Shown: positions 7,529-16,341, numbered from the stretch's first letter. The stretch: 42,615 nucleotides of DNA from G013214665 sp964649815 (GCA_964649815.1 CAZYQC010000026.1:1-42615), one strand, 5' to 3'. The notes: generated by a model from the sequence alone, not told the origin. Program-made: numbers and translations.

Positions 7529-8776
7529 TTACGCAGGCATGTCCATCCGTTTGGCCGCCGGGACCAAGGCGTTGATCTCGGCCACATGAACCGGCAGGCA
7601 CTTTGAGTGAAAGTCATACGTGTCGACGACATGCTGCCGGGCGGCGGGGCCAAGATGGGCGTAATCGTCGGGACGTGACAACACATCCACAATCTGACGA
7701 GCGATGGCGTCGTGGTCGAAATAATCGACCAGCACCGCGTTTTCGCCATGCGTCATCGCCTCGCGCACGGGTGCGACGTCCGAGGCGATGATTGTGGCCT
7801 GCATGGCCATGCTTTCCAACGCGGACCAGCTGAGGACGAACGGCATACTGAGGTACATGTGGCATCGGCTGATCTGAATGACGCGCTGGTAATCTTGGAA
7901 CGGCACGCGACCCAAAAAGTGAATGCGCGACCAATCCAGCAAGTGACCGACCTCGGCCTCTAGCTGGCCACGCAAACCCTTGGGGTGGTCGCTTTTCTTG
8001 CCGTAAGAGGTTTCATTTCCGCCGATAATGAGGACGCGCACATTGGGGCGTTCGGACATCACATGAGGCAAAGCCCGCATGAATTTGTGGAACCCACGTG
8101 TGAGTTCCAGGTTCCGCGCCATAAAGGTCAAAACTTCGTCTTGTCGCGTCAGTGGCCGGTCCAAGCGGCCCAATTCCAGTGATGCCGTTGGATTGGGGCG
8201 CAGTTTGTCGGTGCGAATGCCGTCGTGGCACACATAGATCTGATCGTGAAACCGCTCGGGGAAGCGATCGCGCTGCCAAAAGGTCGGGGAATGTCCGCGG
8301 TCGACCACTTCGAAATTCATCAAAGGCACGGCGTTCCGCGCCTGAAGAAGGAAGGGCGTGTAGGCGTTAGCAGGGCTTTCGGGGTCAAAATTCACCGGCC
8401 CGCCAAAGGCGCGGTAGTAATACTCGAAAAACCCGATGATCGGCACATCAGGGAAAATCTCTTTCATAAATGTCAGTTCACCCCAGCCGACATGGCCGAT
8501 GATGATATCCGGCGCATAGCCTTCGTCTTTCAGCTTGCGCGCGGCCATCGCAGCGCCATAGCCGGTGCCCGACGCCTCTTCCCACACTTTTGACAGCCCA
8601 TAGGCGTCTTTGGCCGGTGCGTGGTGGGGTTTGTATATCGCCGTCATCACACCGGGGATCTGAGGCGGTGGATTGCGCTGGGTCAGAAAAACGACCCTGT
8701 GTCCTTGGGAAATGAGCCAGGGGGCAAATTCGCGATATTGGCCCGGCATGTTTTGATGAACAAAGAGAAAGTTCAT
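7529..8776 (-). CDS. GT4-type glycosyltransferase
   Basis: 415 residues with a GT-B layout. The N-terminal Rossmann half starts MNFLFVHQNMPGQYREFAPWL and includes GHVGWGELTFMKEIFP. The C-terminal donor-binding half has FMARNLELTRGFHKFMRALP, VLIIGGNE and a family-4 style segment SWSALESMAMQATIIASDVAPVREAM, where the Glu and the following loop contact the nucleotide sugar. It probably transfers a sugar to a surface glycan, but no polysaccharide cluster is nearby. It starts 3 bp after the stop of the Tat-exported thioredoxin-fold gene and is likely co-transcribed with it. Confidence 0.85.
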   Translation of the reverse strand: MNFLFVHQNMPGQYREFAPWLISQGHRVVFLTQRNPPPQIPGVMTAIYKPHHAPAKDAYGLSKVWEEASGTGYGAAMAARKLKDEGYAPDIIIGHVGWGELTFMKEIFPDVPIIGFFEYYYRAFGGPVNFDPESPANAYTPFLLQARNAVPLMNFEVVDRGHSPTFWQRDRFPERFHDQIYVCHDGIRTDKLRPNPTASLELGRLDRPLTRQDEVLTFMARNLELTRGFHKFMRALPHVMSERPNVRVLIIGGNETSYGKKSDHPKGLRGQLEAEVGHLLDWSRIHFLGRVPFQDYQRVIQISRCHMYLSMPFVLSWSALESMAMQATIIASDVAPVREAMTHGENAVLVDYFDHDAIARQIVDVLSRPDDYAHLGPAARQHVVDTYDFHSKCLPVHVAEINALVPAAKRMDMPA

Positions 8777-8779
8777 CCC

Positions 8780-9190
8780 TCAGCCCGCGCGCAAGGCCGT
8801 GTCGAGAAAGGCGCGCAGCTGGTTTTCAAACGGTTGATTTTCAACGCGCGCGATCTCGGTGCGCCCGCGCAAAGCGATCAAGGTGGATTGCCGTTGGATT
8901 TTGAGGCGTTCGGCCATTTGCGACGGTCCGAACGTGTCCCAATCCACCTCGACAATGTCGAGGGCGCGGTAAGACGGGTTCTGCGCGATGAGGCTGTCCA
9001 AAAGCTCGGCCTTGATGTCGCAGGTATGCGACCAGGAGGCCCGAAAGTTGAACACCACGCGCGCCTCGCTGTTGCGCAAACTCCGCCAGATGTCGACCTC
9101 GAAATTTTCAGGCGCATAGGCGGCGTAAAGCGGTGCGGCGATTGCCGTTGAGGCGAGGGACGACATAACAAAGGTACGACGGGTGATCAT
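8780..9190 (-). CDS. Tat-exported thioredoxin-fold protein with a single active-site cysteine
   Basis: 136 residues from the ATG at 9190; an upstream ATG at 9220 would bury the signal. The N-terminus MITRRTFVMSSLASTAIAAP is a twin-arginine signal followed by an AxA-type cleavage region, so the protein should be periplasmic. The mature part has a thioredoxin core, FNFRASWSHTCDIKAELL. The CxxC site reads S54-H-T-C57, so only the second cysteine remains and dithiol oxidoreduction is not possible alone. A monothiol, isomerase-like or purely structural role is open. It lies immediately upstream of the glycosyltransferase gene. Confidence 0.72.
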   Translation of the reverse strand: MITRRTFVMSSLASTAIAAPLYAAYAPENFEVDIWRSLRNSEARVVFNFRASWSHTCDIKAELLDSLIAQNPSYRALDIVEVDWDTFGPSQMAERLKIQRQSTLIALRGRTEIARVENQPFENQLRAFLDTALRAG

Positions 9191-9258
9191 GACAACTCTG
9201 ACGTTAAAAGCGTTTCGCAAGACTTAAACGCTCTGCCAGGTTGCACAAGCCCGATGGC

Positions 9259-10128
9259 TCAGGTTTTGGCCTGGCGTGACACTTGAACCGCGAGGATGCC
9301 GACAGTGATGATGGCGACGCCGATGACATCTTGCAGGCCCAAACGTTCGCCAAGCAAAGCCGCCGCAATGGCAACGCCGAAAAACGGGTTCAAAAAGTGG
9401 AACGTGGCCGCCCGCGTGGCACCAATGCGCGCGACAAGGGAAAACCAGATAAACGTGGCCAAGAGGCCTGGGGCGAGGGTCGTATAGGCAAAGGCTATGA
9501 TCAGCTCTGGCGTGACGGTGACGCGCAGTGTTTCGGTAAAGGCCGAGATCACAGCCAGTACAGCCGACCCAACAATCATCTGCAGGCCCACGACCATCAT
9601 CAAGTTGCCACCAGAAGACGCCGTGCGCATTGACAGCGTTGCAATGGCCAAGGCCACGGCCGCCAGGACGCATAGGGCCACACCGCGCAGATCGACGCCG
9701 GCTTCCATGCGTGAATAGGTGATCAAGACGACACCGGCGACGCCGAGAACCAAACCGGCAATGGCCAGCGCAGACAGCTTGTCCCGGAACACGACCCAGC
9801 CCGCAAACGCCACCATCAGCGGCATCGACGAGGCGATGATCGAGGCAAGCGAGGCTTCGACCGTTTGCATGGCGTAGAAGTTAAGGCCCAGGTAAATCGC
9901 GTTTTGGCAGATGCCGAACACAATCGTGGCGCGCCATTGATCGCGGGTGAGGTTCCAGGACTGCCCCATTGCGCGGGCAATCGCGACGCCGATCAATCCC
10001 GACAGGAAAAAGCGCAACGCGAGCGACGCGATTGGCGACGCATCCGCGACGATCACGCGCGCCGACGTGAATGCCGACGACCAGATCAGGGCAAAGGCAA
10101 GCCCCATAGCCAATGCGCGAAAGTCCAA
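9259..10128 (-). CDS. EamA/DMT-superfamily transporter
   Basis: A 289-residue inner-membrane protein with about ten hydrophobic segments arranged as two EamA repeats: the first from ALAMGLAFALIWSSAFTSARV, the second from GVALCVLAAVALAIATLSM. It resembles RhtA/YdcZ-type metabolite or amino acid exporters. Substrate cannot be read from sequence. It stands alone on the minus strand, 68 bp upstream of the thioredoxin-fold gene and downstream of the HU terminator. Confidence 0.85.
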   Translation of the reverse strand: MDFRALAMGLAFALIWSSAFTSARVIVADASPIASLALRFFLSGLIGVAIARAMGQSWNLTRDQWRATIVFGICQNAIYLGLNFYAMQTVEASLASIIASSMPLMVAFAGWVVFRDKLSALAIAGLVLGVAGVVLITYSRMEAGVDLRGVALCVLAAVALAIATLSMRTASSGGNLMMVVGLQMIVGSAVLAVISAFTETLRVTVTPELIIAFAYTTLAPGLLATFIWFSLVARIGATRAATFHFLNPFFGVAIAAALLGERLGLQDVIGVAIITVGILAVQVSRQAKT

Positions 10129-10227
10129 AACCCGTTCCCATCCGTAGTCGCTGTTGCATCGCTATCAACGCGAGGCACCAAAGACCAGATCAGGCGCGCA
10201 ACCAGAGACCGCAGCACCGGGGCAAAA

Positions 10228-10254
10228 CGAAAAAGGGCCGCGCAGTGCGGCCCC
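10228..10254 (-). terminator. Rho-independent terminator of the HU gene
   Basis: On the minus strand a 7-bp stem GGGCCGC/GCGGCCC (10253-10247 and 10241-10235) with a 5-base loop is followed directly by TTTTT and then CGTTTT. It lies about 30 bp beyond the HU stop. Confidence 0.85.
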
Positions 10255-10284
10255 GTCTCAAGATTTGGGAATGCGTTCGGCGGA

Positions 10285-10572
10285 TTAGCCGTTCACGCTG
10301 TCCTTGAGTGCTTTGGCGATCGTCATCTTGACGACTTTGTCCGCCTCTTTCTTGAACTGTTCGCCCGTGGCAGGGTTGCGAACCATCCGTTCGGGACGTT
10401 CGCGGCAGTAGATCTTGCCGACGCCAGGCAACGTCACAGCGCCACCGCCGGACACTTCGCGCGTGATGATGTCCGTCATGGCATCCAAAGCGGCGGAGGC
10501 TGTTTTCTTGTCAGTGCCCATTTCCTCGGCCAGCGCGGCGACGAGTTGGGTCTTTGTCATAGGTTTTGCCAT
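10285..10572 (-). CDS. hup: HU-family nucleoid DNA-binding protein
   Basis: 95 residues from the ATG at 10572, with GGAGA 8 bases upstream. The dimeric HU/IHF fold is clear: N-terminal helices (MTKTQLVAALAEEMGTDKKTASAALDAM), then a beta arm with GVGKIYCRERPERMVRNPATGE, where RNPATGE is the signature that wraps the minor groove, and a C-terminal helix. A cysteine in the arm base is unusual but harmless. It bends and compacts DNA. The 158-bp gap to amn presumably holds its promoter. An intrinsic terminator follows it, so it is probably monocistronic. Confidence 0.95.
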   Translation of the reverse strand: MAKPMTKTQLVAALAEEMGTDKKTASAALDAMTDIITREVSGGGAVTLPGVGKIYCRERPERMVRNPATGEQFKKEADKVVKMTIAKALKDSVNG

Positions 10573-10730
10573 TTGTATGGTCTCCTTCGTCTGCCCGATG
10601 TCTTGGGCCTCTGAGCTGGAATGTAACGGAATGTTGTATGCGAACACAACGAATAGTGCACGCGTAACAAGGGAATTCCGCTCAAATCAGGGCAAAATTC
10701 GCGGATTATTTTGAACTTCGCAAGAAATAC

Positions 10731-12191
10731 TCAGAGGAAAGCGGTTTCATCAAAGCTGCGCAGTTTCCGGCTATGGATTCGTTCAAGCGGGGTTTCACGC
10801 AGGTTCTCAAACGCCCGGATACCGATTTGCAGGTGTTGGGCAACCTGTGTCCGGTAAAAGTCTGACGCCATGCCGGGCAACTTCAGCTCTCCGTGCAGGG
10901 GCTTGTCCGAGACACACAAGAGGATCCCGTATGGTACGCGAAAACGGTATCCGTTGGCGGCGATCGTGGCGCTTTCCATATCCAAGGCAATGGCGCGGGA
11001 TTGGCTTAGCCGCTGCACCGGGCCGGAATGATCGCGCAGTTCCCAGTTGCGATTGTCGATTGTCGCGACGGTGCCGGTGCGCATGATGCGTTTGAGTTCA
11101 TAGCCCTCGTATTTGGTGATCTGCGCGACGGCGTCTTCCAGGGCCACCTGAATTTCTGCCAGCGGGGGGATGGGAACCCAAACCGGTAGATCGTCGTCAA
11201 GCACGTGATCTTCGCGCAAATAAGAATGCGCGAGGACAAAGTCGCCCAGCGCCTGAGAGTTTCGCAGACCCGCGCAATGTCCCACCATCAACCACGCATG
11301 TGGGCGCAGAACGGCGATATGGTCTGTTGCGGTTTTGGCATTGGAGGGGCCGACCCCGATGTTGACCAATGTAATGCCCGACCCGTCCTTTCGCTTGAGA
11401 TGGTAGGCTGGCATTTGGGGTAACTTGTCAGGTGCGGCGAGCGGTTCGTCACTTTGCGTGATCATCGCGTTCCCGGTGGAGACAAAGGCGGTGTAGCCGG
11501 TCGCCGGATCATCCAGCACAGAGCGGGCGTACGCTTCGAATTCCGAAACGTAGAATTGGTAGTTGGTGAACAGAACATAGTTTTGGAAATGCTCTGGATC
11601 GGTGGCGGTGTAATGCGACAGACGCGCCAGCGAGTAATCGACGCGCTGTGCCGAAAACGGCGCCAGAGGCTCGATCCCGTTTGGCGACACGTAAGTCCCA
11701 TTCACGATGTCGTCATTCGTCGTCGCCAAATCCGGCACGTCGAAGACATCGCGCAGGGTAAACGCACCGGCGCCTTGCTGTGGCACTGCGACGTCGGTGT
11801 TGTTTGTCACCGCGAAATGCAGCGGGATTGGCGTTGTCGAGGGGCCGACGGATACAGGTTGTTTGTGGTTGGCAATCAGCAATCCGATTTGCTGACGCAG
11901 GTAATTTTCAAACAAGTCAGGCCGCGTGATCGTGGTCGCGAATTCGCCAGGGGATGACACATGCCCAAAGCTGAGGCGTGTGTCCACTTGGGCGTAGCTT
12001 GATGTTTCAAAGCGCAGCTCGGGATAAAACGCTCTGATCCGGCCATTGACGTCCTCGCTGGCCATAGCGCCCTCGAACTCTGTGACCAGAAAGCGCGTCG
12101 CTTCGGCGTAGAGCTCTTTGAGGTATTGCACGGCCGCATCGGCGTCGTGAAAGGTTCTGTGCGGGCGCACAGGTGGAGCAGAGATCTTCAT
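10731..12191 (-). CDS. amn: AMP nucleosidase
   Basis: 486 residues from the ATG at 12191, which overlaps the ade stop (ATGA, 12188-12191). Amn cleaves AMP to adenine and ribose 5-phosphate. The N-terminal AMP-nucleosidase domain (about 1-170) precedes a nucleoside-phosphorylase-like domain with NIGVGPSNAKTATDHIAVL, WLMVGHCAGLR and the purine/ribose site ALDMESATIAANG. Length agrees with E. coli Amn (about 484). Being coupled to adenine deaminase, its product adenine can be passed straight to deamination, giving hypoxanthine and ammonia. Identity is secure. Confidence 0.95.
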   Translation of the reverse strand: MKISAPPVRPHRTFHDADAAVQYLKELYAEATRFLVTEFEGAMASEDVNGRIRAFYPELRFETSSYAQVDTRLSFGHVSSPGEFATTITRPDLFENYLRQQIGLLIANHKQPVSVGPSTTPIPLHFAVTNNTDVAVPQQGAGAFTLRDVFDVPDLATTNDDIVNGTYVSPNGIEPLAPFSAQRVDYSLARLSHYTATDPEHFQNYVLFTNYQFYVSEFEAYARSVLDDPATGYTAFVSTGNAMITQSDEPLAAPDKLPQMPAYHLKRKDGSGITLVNIGVGPSNAKTATDHIAVLRPHAWLMVGHCAGLRNSQALGDFVLAHSYLREDHVLDDDLPVWVPIPPLAEIQVALEDAVAQITKYEGYELKRIMRTGTVATIDNRNWELRDHSGPVQRLSQSRAIALDMESATIAANGYRFRVPYGILLCVSDKPLHGELKLPGMASDFYRTQVAQHLQIGIRAFENLRETPLERIHSRKLRSFDETAFL

Positions 12192-13990
12192 GTTGCCGGT
12201 TCCAAAACAGGAATGAATTCGAACGTTCGTACATCGACCAATCCCAGGTCGGATATTCGAAGCTCGGGGATAACGACAAGCGCCAACAGCGAATGTTGCA
12301 TATAGGCGTTGTTTAAGGTGCATCCGGCCTCTTGCATGGCGGCGCCCAGCGCTTCGGCCTTTGCAGCGACTTGGGCGGCGGGACTGTCGGACATCAGGCC
12401 TGCGATCGGAAGCTCGACCAACGCCTGCTCTGCGCCGTCGCGATAGAGGGTCACGCCCCCGCCAACCTCGGCCAAACGGTTCGCTGCCATCGCCATATGC
12501 GCGCGATCTGTCCCCACGACGATCATGTGGTGGCTGTCGTGCGCAACGGTCGAGGCCATTGCCATTGGGCCCTCGTATCCAAAGCCATGCACAAAGGCGT
12601 TCACAACGTTGCCCGTCCCTTGGTGCCGTTCCACCAAAGCGATTTGGCAGGTCCCGTCAGCGCCTTCGACAACACCGTCCACCACAGGGAGGTCGGCCTT
12701 GATCGCTTGCGTGGGCGCTTGGTTTTCAACAACGCCGATCACATTCGCCGTCACCGAATTGGCGCCGTCCGGGGCGGCCAGTTCGAAATCAGAGGCCGTG
12801 AGTGACTTGCCCAGCTTTACGGTTTGTCGCGCGTCCGCAGGCCAACCGAGATGCGGGCAATCGACCAACACTTTGCCGTCTTGGGCCACCGTTTGACCGC
12901 GCGCGATGACGGTTTCAATCGGCAAGGTCGTCAAGTCTGATGTCAAAATGACATCGGCCCGGCGCCCTGGCGTCAAAGAGCCCAACTCTCGTTCGAGCCC
13001 AAAGTGGGTGGCCGTGTTGATGGTGGCCATTTGCAGCGCGATCAGAGGATCGCAGCCGCAGTCAATCGCATGGCGGACAACGCGGTTCATATGCCCGTCA
13101 TTGACCAATGTACCAGAGTGACAATCGTCTGTGCACAAGATGAAGTTGCGCGGGTCGAGACCGCGTTCCGTGATCGCTGTGATCTGTGCCTGGACATCGT
13201 ACCACGCGCTGCCCAGGCGCATCATCGCGCGCATCCCTTGGCGCGTGCGGGCAATCGCATCGGCTTCGGCGACACCTTCGTGATCGTCGGCTGGCCCGCC
13301 CGCGACATAGGCCGCAAAAGCAGGACCAAGATCAGGCGAGGCATAGTGACCGCCGACCGTTTTCCCAGCCCGCTGCGTCGCCGCTATTTCAGCAAGCATC
13401 TTGGGGTCGCCTGCCGTCACGCCGGGAAAATTCATCATCTCGCCCAGGCCGATGACGCCGTCCCAGCCCATCGCTGTGGTCACATCCTCCGGCGTGATTT
13501 CAGCGCCGGTGGTTTCCAACCCGGGCGCGGAGGGCGCACAGGATGGCACTTGGGTAAAGATGTTGATCGGCTGCAGCAAAGCTTCGTCGCGCATCAGCCG
13601 GACACCGGCAAGGCCCAAGACATTGGCGATTTCATGCGGGTCGTGGAAAATCGTTGTCGTGCCGTGTGGAATGACTGCTTTTGCAAACTCGGCCGGTGTC
13701 AACATGCCGGACTCGATATGCATATGACCATCACACAGGCCGGGAACCATATAACGCCCGCCGGCTTCGATAACCTGGGTCTGATCGCCGATGGTATAGC
13801 CTAGGTCCGGGCCGACGGCAGCGATCCGGCCATGCGCGATTGCAATATCATGATCCGGCAGGATTTCACGGGTGTGAACATTGACCCAAGCGCCCCCTTT
13901 GATCAGCAATTCAGCAGGCATACGTCCGGCTGCGACGGCGACGAGATCTGGGGCCACATCTGGCCATGCTGGGAAAGTGGTTTGTTCCAT
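12188..13990 (-). CDS. ade: Adenine deaminase
   Basis: 600 residues from the ATG at 13990 (an upstream in-frame ATG at 14125 adds an unlikely cysteine-rich leader). Ade hydrolyses adenine to hypoxanthine and ammonia. The amidohydrolase barrel shows PGLCDGHMHIES (His89, His91, Glu93), HGTTTIFHDPHEI, GGHYASPDLG and the zinc/metal motif TDDCHSGTLVNDGHM. The C-terminal domain typical of bacterial Ade follows. It is the first gene of ade-amn and diverges from the VOC-fold gene. The promoter gap (13991-14168, 178 bp) shows nothing I can name. Confidence 0.95.
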   Translation of the reverse strand: MEQTTFPAWPDVAPDLVAVAAGRMPAELLIKGGAWVNVHTREILPDHDIAIAHGRIAAVGPDLGYTIGDQTQVIEAGGRYMVPGLCDGHMHIESGMLTPAEFAKAVIPHGTTTIFHDPHEIANVLGLAGVRLMRDEALLQPINIFTQVPSCAPSAPGLETTGAEITPEDVTTAMGWDGVIGLGEMMNFPGVTAGDPKMLAEIAATQRAGKTVGGHYASPDLGPAFAAYVAGGPADDHEGVAEADAIARTRQGMRAMMRLGSAWYDVQAQITAITERGLDPRNFILCTDDCHSGTLVNDGHMNRVVRHAIDCGCDPLIALQMATINTATHFGLERELGSLTPGRRADVILTSDLTTLPIETVIARGQTVAQDGKVLVDCPHLGWPADARQTVKLGKSLTASDFELAAPDGANSVTANVIGVVENQAPTQAIKADLPVVDGVVEGADGTCQIALVERHQGTGNVVNAFVHGFGYEGPMAMASTVAHDSHHMIVVGTDRAHMAMAANRLAEVGGGVTLYRDGAEQALVELPIAGLMSDSPAAQVAAKAEALGAAMQEAGCTLNNAYMQHSLLALVVIPELRISDLGLVDVRTFEFIPVLEPAT

Positions 13991-14168
13991 GACCCAAGCT
14001 TTCAAATACTGATGGCAGGCGCAAGAGGCTGCAACGCGCAATTGGCAAAAAGGGCCTGCATCCGTCCCAAAGGCGCCTGCTGACACGGGCCGGCGCAAGC
14101 GCCACGTTCCAAGAGATTGGTACAATTCTCAGGTGGACAAGCCCGCGCGGGATCGCCAGCCTGCGCCT

Positions 14169-14594
14169 ATGGATTACGACACGATCGAAGCTGACCCGTT
14201 TGGCCGCTCTCTCTCTGGGATCGGGTTGAATTTGCTGGTCCGAGACGTTTTGGCGGAATGCGAATTCCTGAAAGAGGTTTTTGGCATGCCTGCGTTTCAA
14301 CCCACCGCGGATTTTGCCATTGTGACCTATGGCACGGATGTGTTTCAGCTGCATTCAGACGGCACGTATCACAGCAACCCGCTGTTGGGATTGCTGCCTG
14401 AAAATCCGCCACGTGGTGCCGGATTGGAAATCCGTTTGTACGACACGGATCCCGACGCAGCCGTAACCCGCGCAAGGGCCTTTGGCGCGACGATTTTGCA
14501 AGAGCCTACAGACAAGCCGCATGGCCTGCGCGAGGCGTATATTCTGTGCGAGAATGGGTATGCCTGGGTGCCGTCCTGCCCGCTGGCAGGCTAA
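14169..14594 (+). CDS. VOC-superfamily (glyoxalase/dioxygenase-fold) protein
   Basis: 141 residues from the ATG at 14169; an ATG at 14133 is possible. The two beta-alpha-beta-beta-beta modules of the VOC fold are recognisable: GIGLNLLVRDVLAECEFLKEVFGMPAFQP in the first half and GLEIRLYDTDPDAAVTRARAFGATILQEP in the second. The end HGLREAYILCENGYAWVPS matches lyase or resistance-type VOC proteins. Metal ligands are not obvious, so catalysis is uncertain. It converges on the LysR gene and diverges from ade, with no clear functional link to either. Confidence 0.75.
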   Translation: MDYDTIEADPFGRSLSGIGLNLLVRDVLAECEFLKEVFGMPAFQPTADFAIVTYGTDVFQLHSDGTYHSNPLLGLLPENPPRGAGLEIRLYDTDPDAAVTRARAFGATILQEPTDKPHGLREAYILCENGYAWVPSCPLAG

Positions 14595-14605
14595 TACCCC
14601 TCTGA

Positions 14606-15484
14606 CTAGGTTGGTGTGAGGCCCGCCTCTTCTTTGACCCAGTTGGCAAAGCTCTGGGCATCGTGACGGCGGTCTGCGTTTGCGCTGACGCCGATGTAAT
14701 AGGCCTCTTGCATGGGCACCCGTTCTTTGAAGGGTCGGATCAGACGGCCCTTTGCCAAAGCATCTTTGACCACGCAATCGTGCCCCATCGCAAGGCCGAC
14801 ACCGTTTTCGGCCGCCTCTAAGCCAAAGGCCAGGATTTGACTGTGGGTGACCGCCGGTGATGCGCCTCGGTATTGCGTTTGGTCCGACCACGCCTGCCAG
14901 GTTGTGAGCATGCCCGTGCAATACATGAGCCGGTGACGCGACAGGTCAGCATGATCCAAAGGATAATCAGGGGCGCAGACCGGATAGAATGTGTCCCACG
15001 TCAGGCGATCAAACCCTTCGGGCGGTTCTGTCTGTGACAGAAATCTGATTTCGACGTCTGCATCCTCGACCGCGCCCATCGGCTCCCAGATTGTGGTGGT
15101 CAGGTTCAGCCGAATGTCTGGGTGCCGCGCAAAGAACCGGTTCAACCTGGGTGCCAACCAACGCACAGAGAACGTGAGGTTGCATTGCACGGACAGCGTC
15201 GCGCGCATCGACCCGTCCATGATCATCCGTGTACCGCGGCCCAAGGTTTGAAAGGCGTCGCGCACCGTGGGGAGGTAATTCTTGCCCATCGCCGTCAATT
15301 CCAGACCTTTGGGACGGCGATAAAAGAGCGGTTGGCCCAAGTAACTTTCCAGCGATTTTATCTGCTGACTGACGGCGCTTTGCGTCATGTTCAACTCGCT
15401 CGCTGCGATGGTGAACGACAAATGTCGCGCGGCGGCCTCAAAGGCGCGGAGATGGTTCAACGGAGGTAAAGCGCGCAGGGCCAT
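14606..15484 (-). CDS. LysR-family regulator (GcvA-like), probable regulator of the divergent operon
   Basis: 292 residues from the ATG at 15484; an upstream ATG at 15556 would run across the promoter. The N-terminal winged helix (LPPLNHLRAFEAAARHLSFT, then ELNMTQSAVSQQIKSLE) is of the GcvA/AmpR subgroup, followed by a two-lobed effector domain. It is transcribed away from the aldolase-hydroxylase-acyl-CoA dehydrogenase operon. A perfect palindrome of T-N11-A type lies 9-25 bp upstream of its start codon, which fits autoregulation and control of the operon. The effector is unknown, perhaps the pathway substrate or its CoA ester. Confidence 0.9.
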   Translation of the reverse strand: MALRALPPLNHLRAFEAAARHLSFTIAASELNMTQSAVSQQIKSLESYLGQPLFYRRPKGLELTAMGKNYLPTVRDAFQTLGRGTRMIMDGSMRATLSVQCNLTFSVRWLAPRLNRFFARHPDIRLNLTTTIWEPMGAVEDADVEIRFLSQTEPPEGFDRLTWDTFYPVCAPDYPLDHADLSRHRLMYCTGMLTTWQAWSDQTQYRGASPAVTHSQILAFGLEAAENGVGLAMGHDCVVKDALAKGRLIRPFKERVPMQEAYYIGVSANADRRHDAQSFANWVKEEAGLTPT

Positions 15485-15492
15485 AAACGCAC

Positions 15493-15509
15493 CATTAGCT
15501 GAGCTAATG
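15493..15509. promoter_or_regulatory. Palindromic LysR box between the regulator and the catabolic operon
   Basis: CATTAGCT G AGCTAATG is a perfect 17-bp palindrome with the T-N11-A core of LysR operators. It sits 9 bp upstream of the LysR start and about 77 bp upstream of the aldolase-like gene's start, in the 101-bp divergent gap. Confidence 0.75.
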
Positions 15510-15585
15510 CGGGAACAAAAGTTTTTTCGTTGGAAACCTTCTGGCCTTTTCGGCAACCTGCGCGCGACTCGCGATGGAGGCCGAT

Positions 15586-16341
15586 ATGAGTGTGACTGAA
15601 CTAAAGCCCAACATGGATCACTGGCAGGAACGTGTGGACCTTGCCGCAGCCTTTCGTTGGACTGTGCGATTGAACATGCATGAGGCCGTGGCCAATCATT
15701 TCTCGCTCGCGATTAACGACGACGGCACCAAGTTTCTGATGAACCCAAACCAGAAACATTTTGCCCGCATCAAAGCGTCGGACTTGCTGGTTATCGACGC
15801 CAATGATCCGTCCTGCATGGAAGGGCCAGACGCGCCGGATCCAACGGCGTGGGGCTTGCACGGCGGACTGCATCGGCATTGCGCGCATGCCCGCTGCGCG
15901 ATGCATGTTCATTCGCCTTATGCAACGGCGCTGGCGTCCCTTGCCGACAGCCGCCTTTTGCCGGTCGATCAGAACAGCGCGATCTTTTACAACCGCTATG
16001 TGATCGACGAAAACTATGGCGGACTGGCGTTCGAAGAAGAGGGCGAACGCTGTGCGCAACTGTTTGCGGATCCAAAGCAGAAGGTCATGATCATGGGCAA
16101 CCACGGCATCATGATCATCGGAGACACCGTCGCTGAAACCTTCAATCGCATGTTCTATTTTGAACGCGCGTGCCAGACATACATCCTTGCCCTGCAAACC
16201 GGAAAAGAGCTGCGCGTCTTGTCCGATGAGATCGCGGAAAAGACCGCGCAGGAACTGGAAGATTACCCAGAACAGGATGCGCGCCACTTGGCCGAGCTGA
16301 AGGCCATCTTGGACGAAGAAGGCTCTAACTATGCCAGCTGA
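15586..16341 (+). CDS. Class II aldolase/adducin-family protein
   Basis: 251 residues from the ATG at 15586, chosen because GGAGG lies 5 bases upstream; an ATG at 15574 is less well placed. The adducin-type fold has the metal ligands HVH (His107, His109) and NHGIM near residue 170, and NHFSL at 38-42. The catalytic glutamate found in fuculose aldolases within PSSE is absent: the equivalent stretch reads DPTAWGLHGGLH. It may be a non-canonical lyase, epimerase or decarboxylase on a carbonyl intermediate. It is first in the operon and its end overlaps the hydroxylase gene by 11 bp. Confidence 0.85.
   Translation: MSVTELKPNMDHWQERVDLAAAFRWTVRLNMHEAVANHFSLAINDDGTKFLMNPNQKHFARIKASDLLVIDANDPSCMEGPDAPDPTAWGLHGGLHRHCAHARCAMHVHSPYATALASLADSRLLPVDQNSAIFYNRYVIDENYGGLAFEEEGERCAQLFADPKQKVMIMGNHGIMIIGDTVAETFNRMFYFERACQTYILALQTGKELRVLSDEIAEKTAQELEDYPEQDARHLAELKAILDEEGSNYAS

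Noticed and set aside
10573..10730. Promoter for HU in the 158-bp gap
   Set aside because: Several loose -35/-10 combinations exist (for example TTGTGT with TTACAT 17 bases on, minus strand), none better than chance at this composition.
10725..10745. A third copy of the GAGTATTTT repeat on the minus strand at the end of amn
   Set aside because: CTGAGTATTTCTTGCG resembles the core for only nine bases, with no GC hairpin before it or AAAAGAA after it.
13991..14125. N-terminal extension of adenine deaminase from ATG 14125
   Set aside because: The added residues are cysteine-rich and unlike the family, and would consume most of the divergent promoter region.
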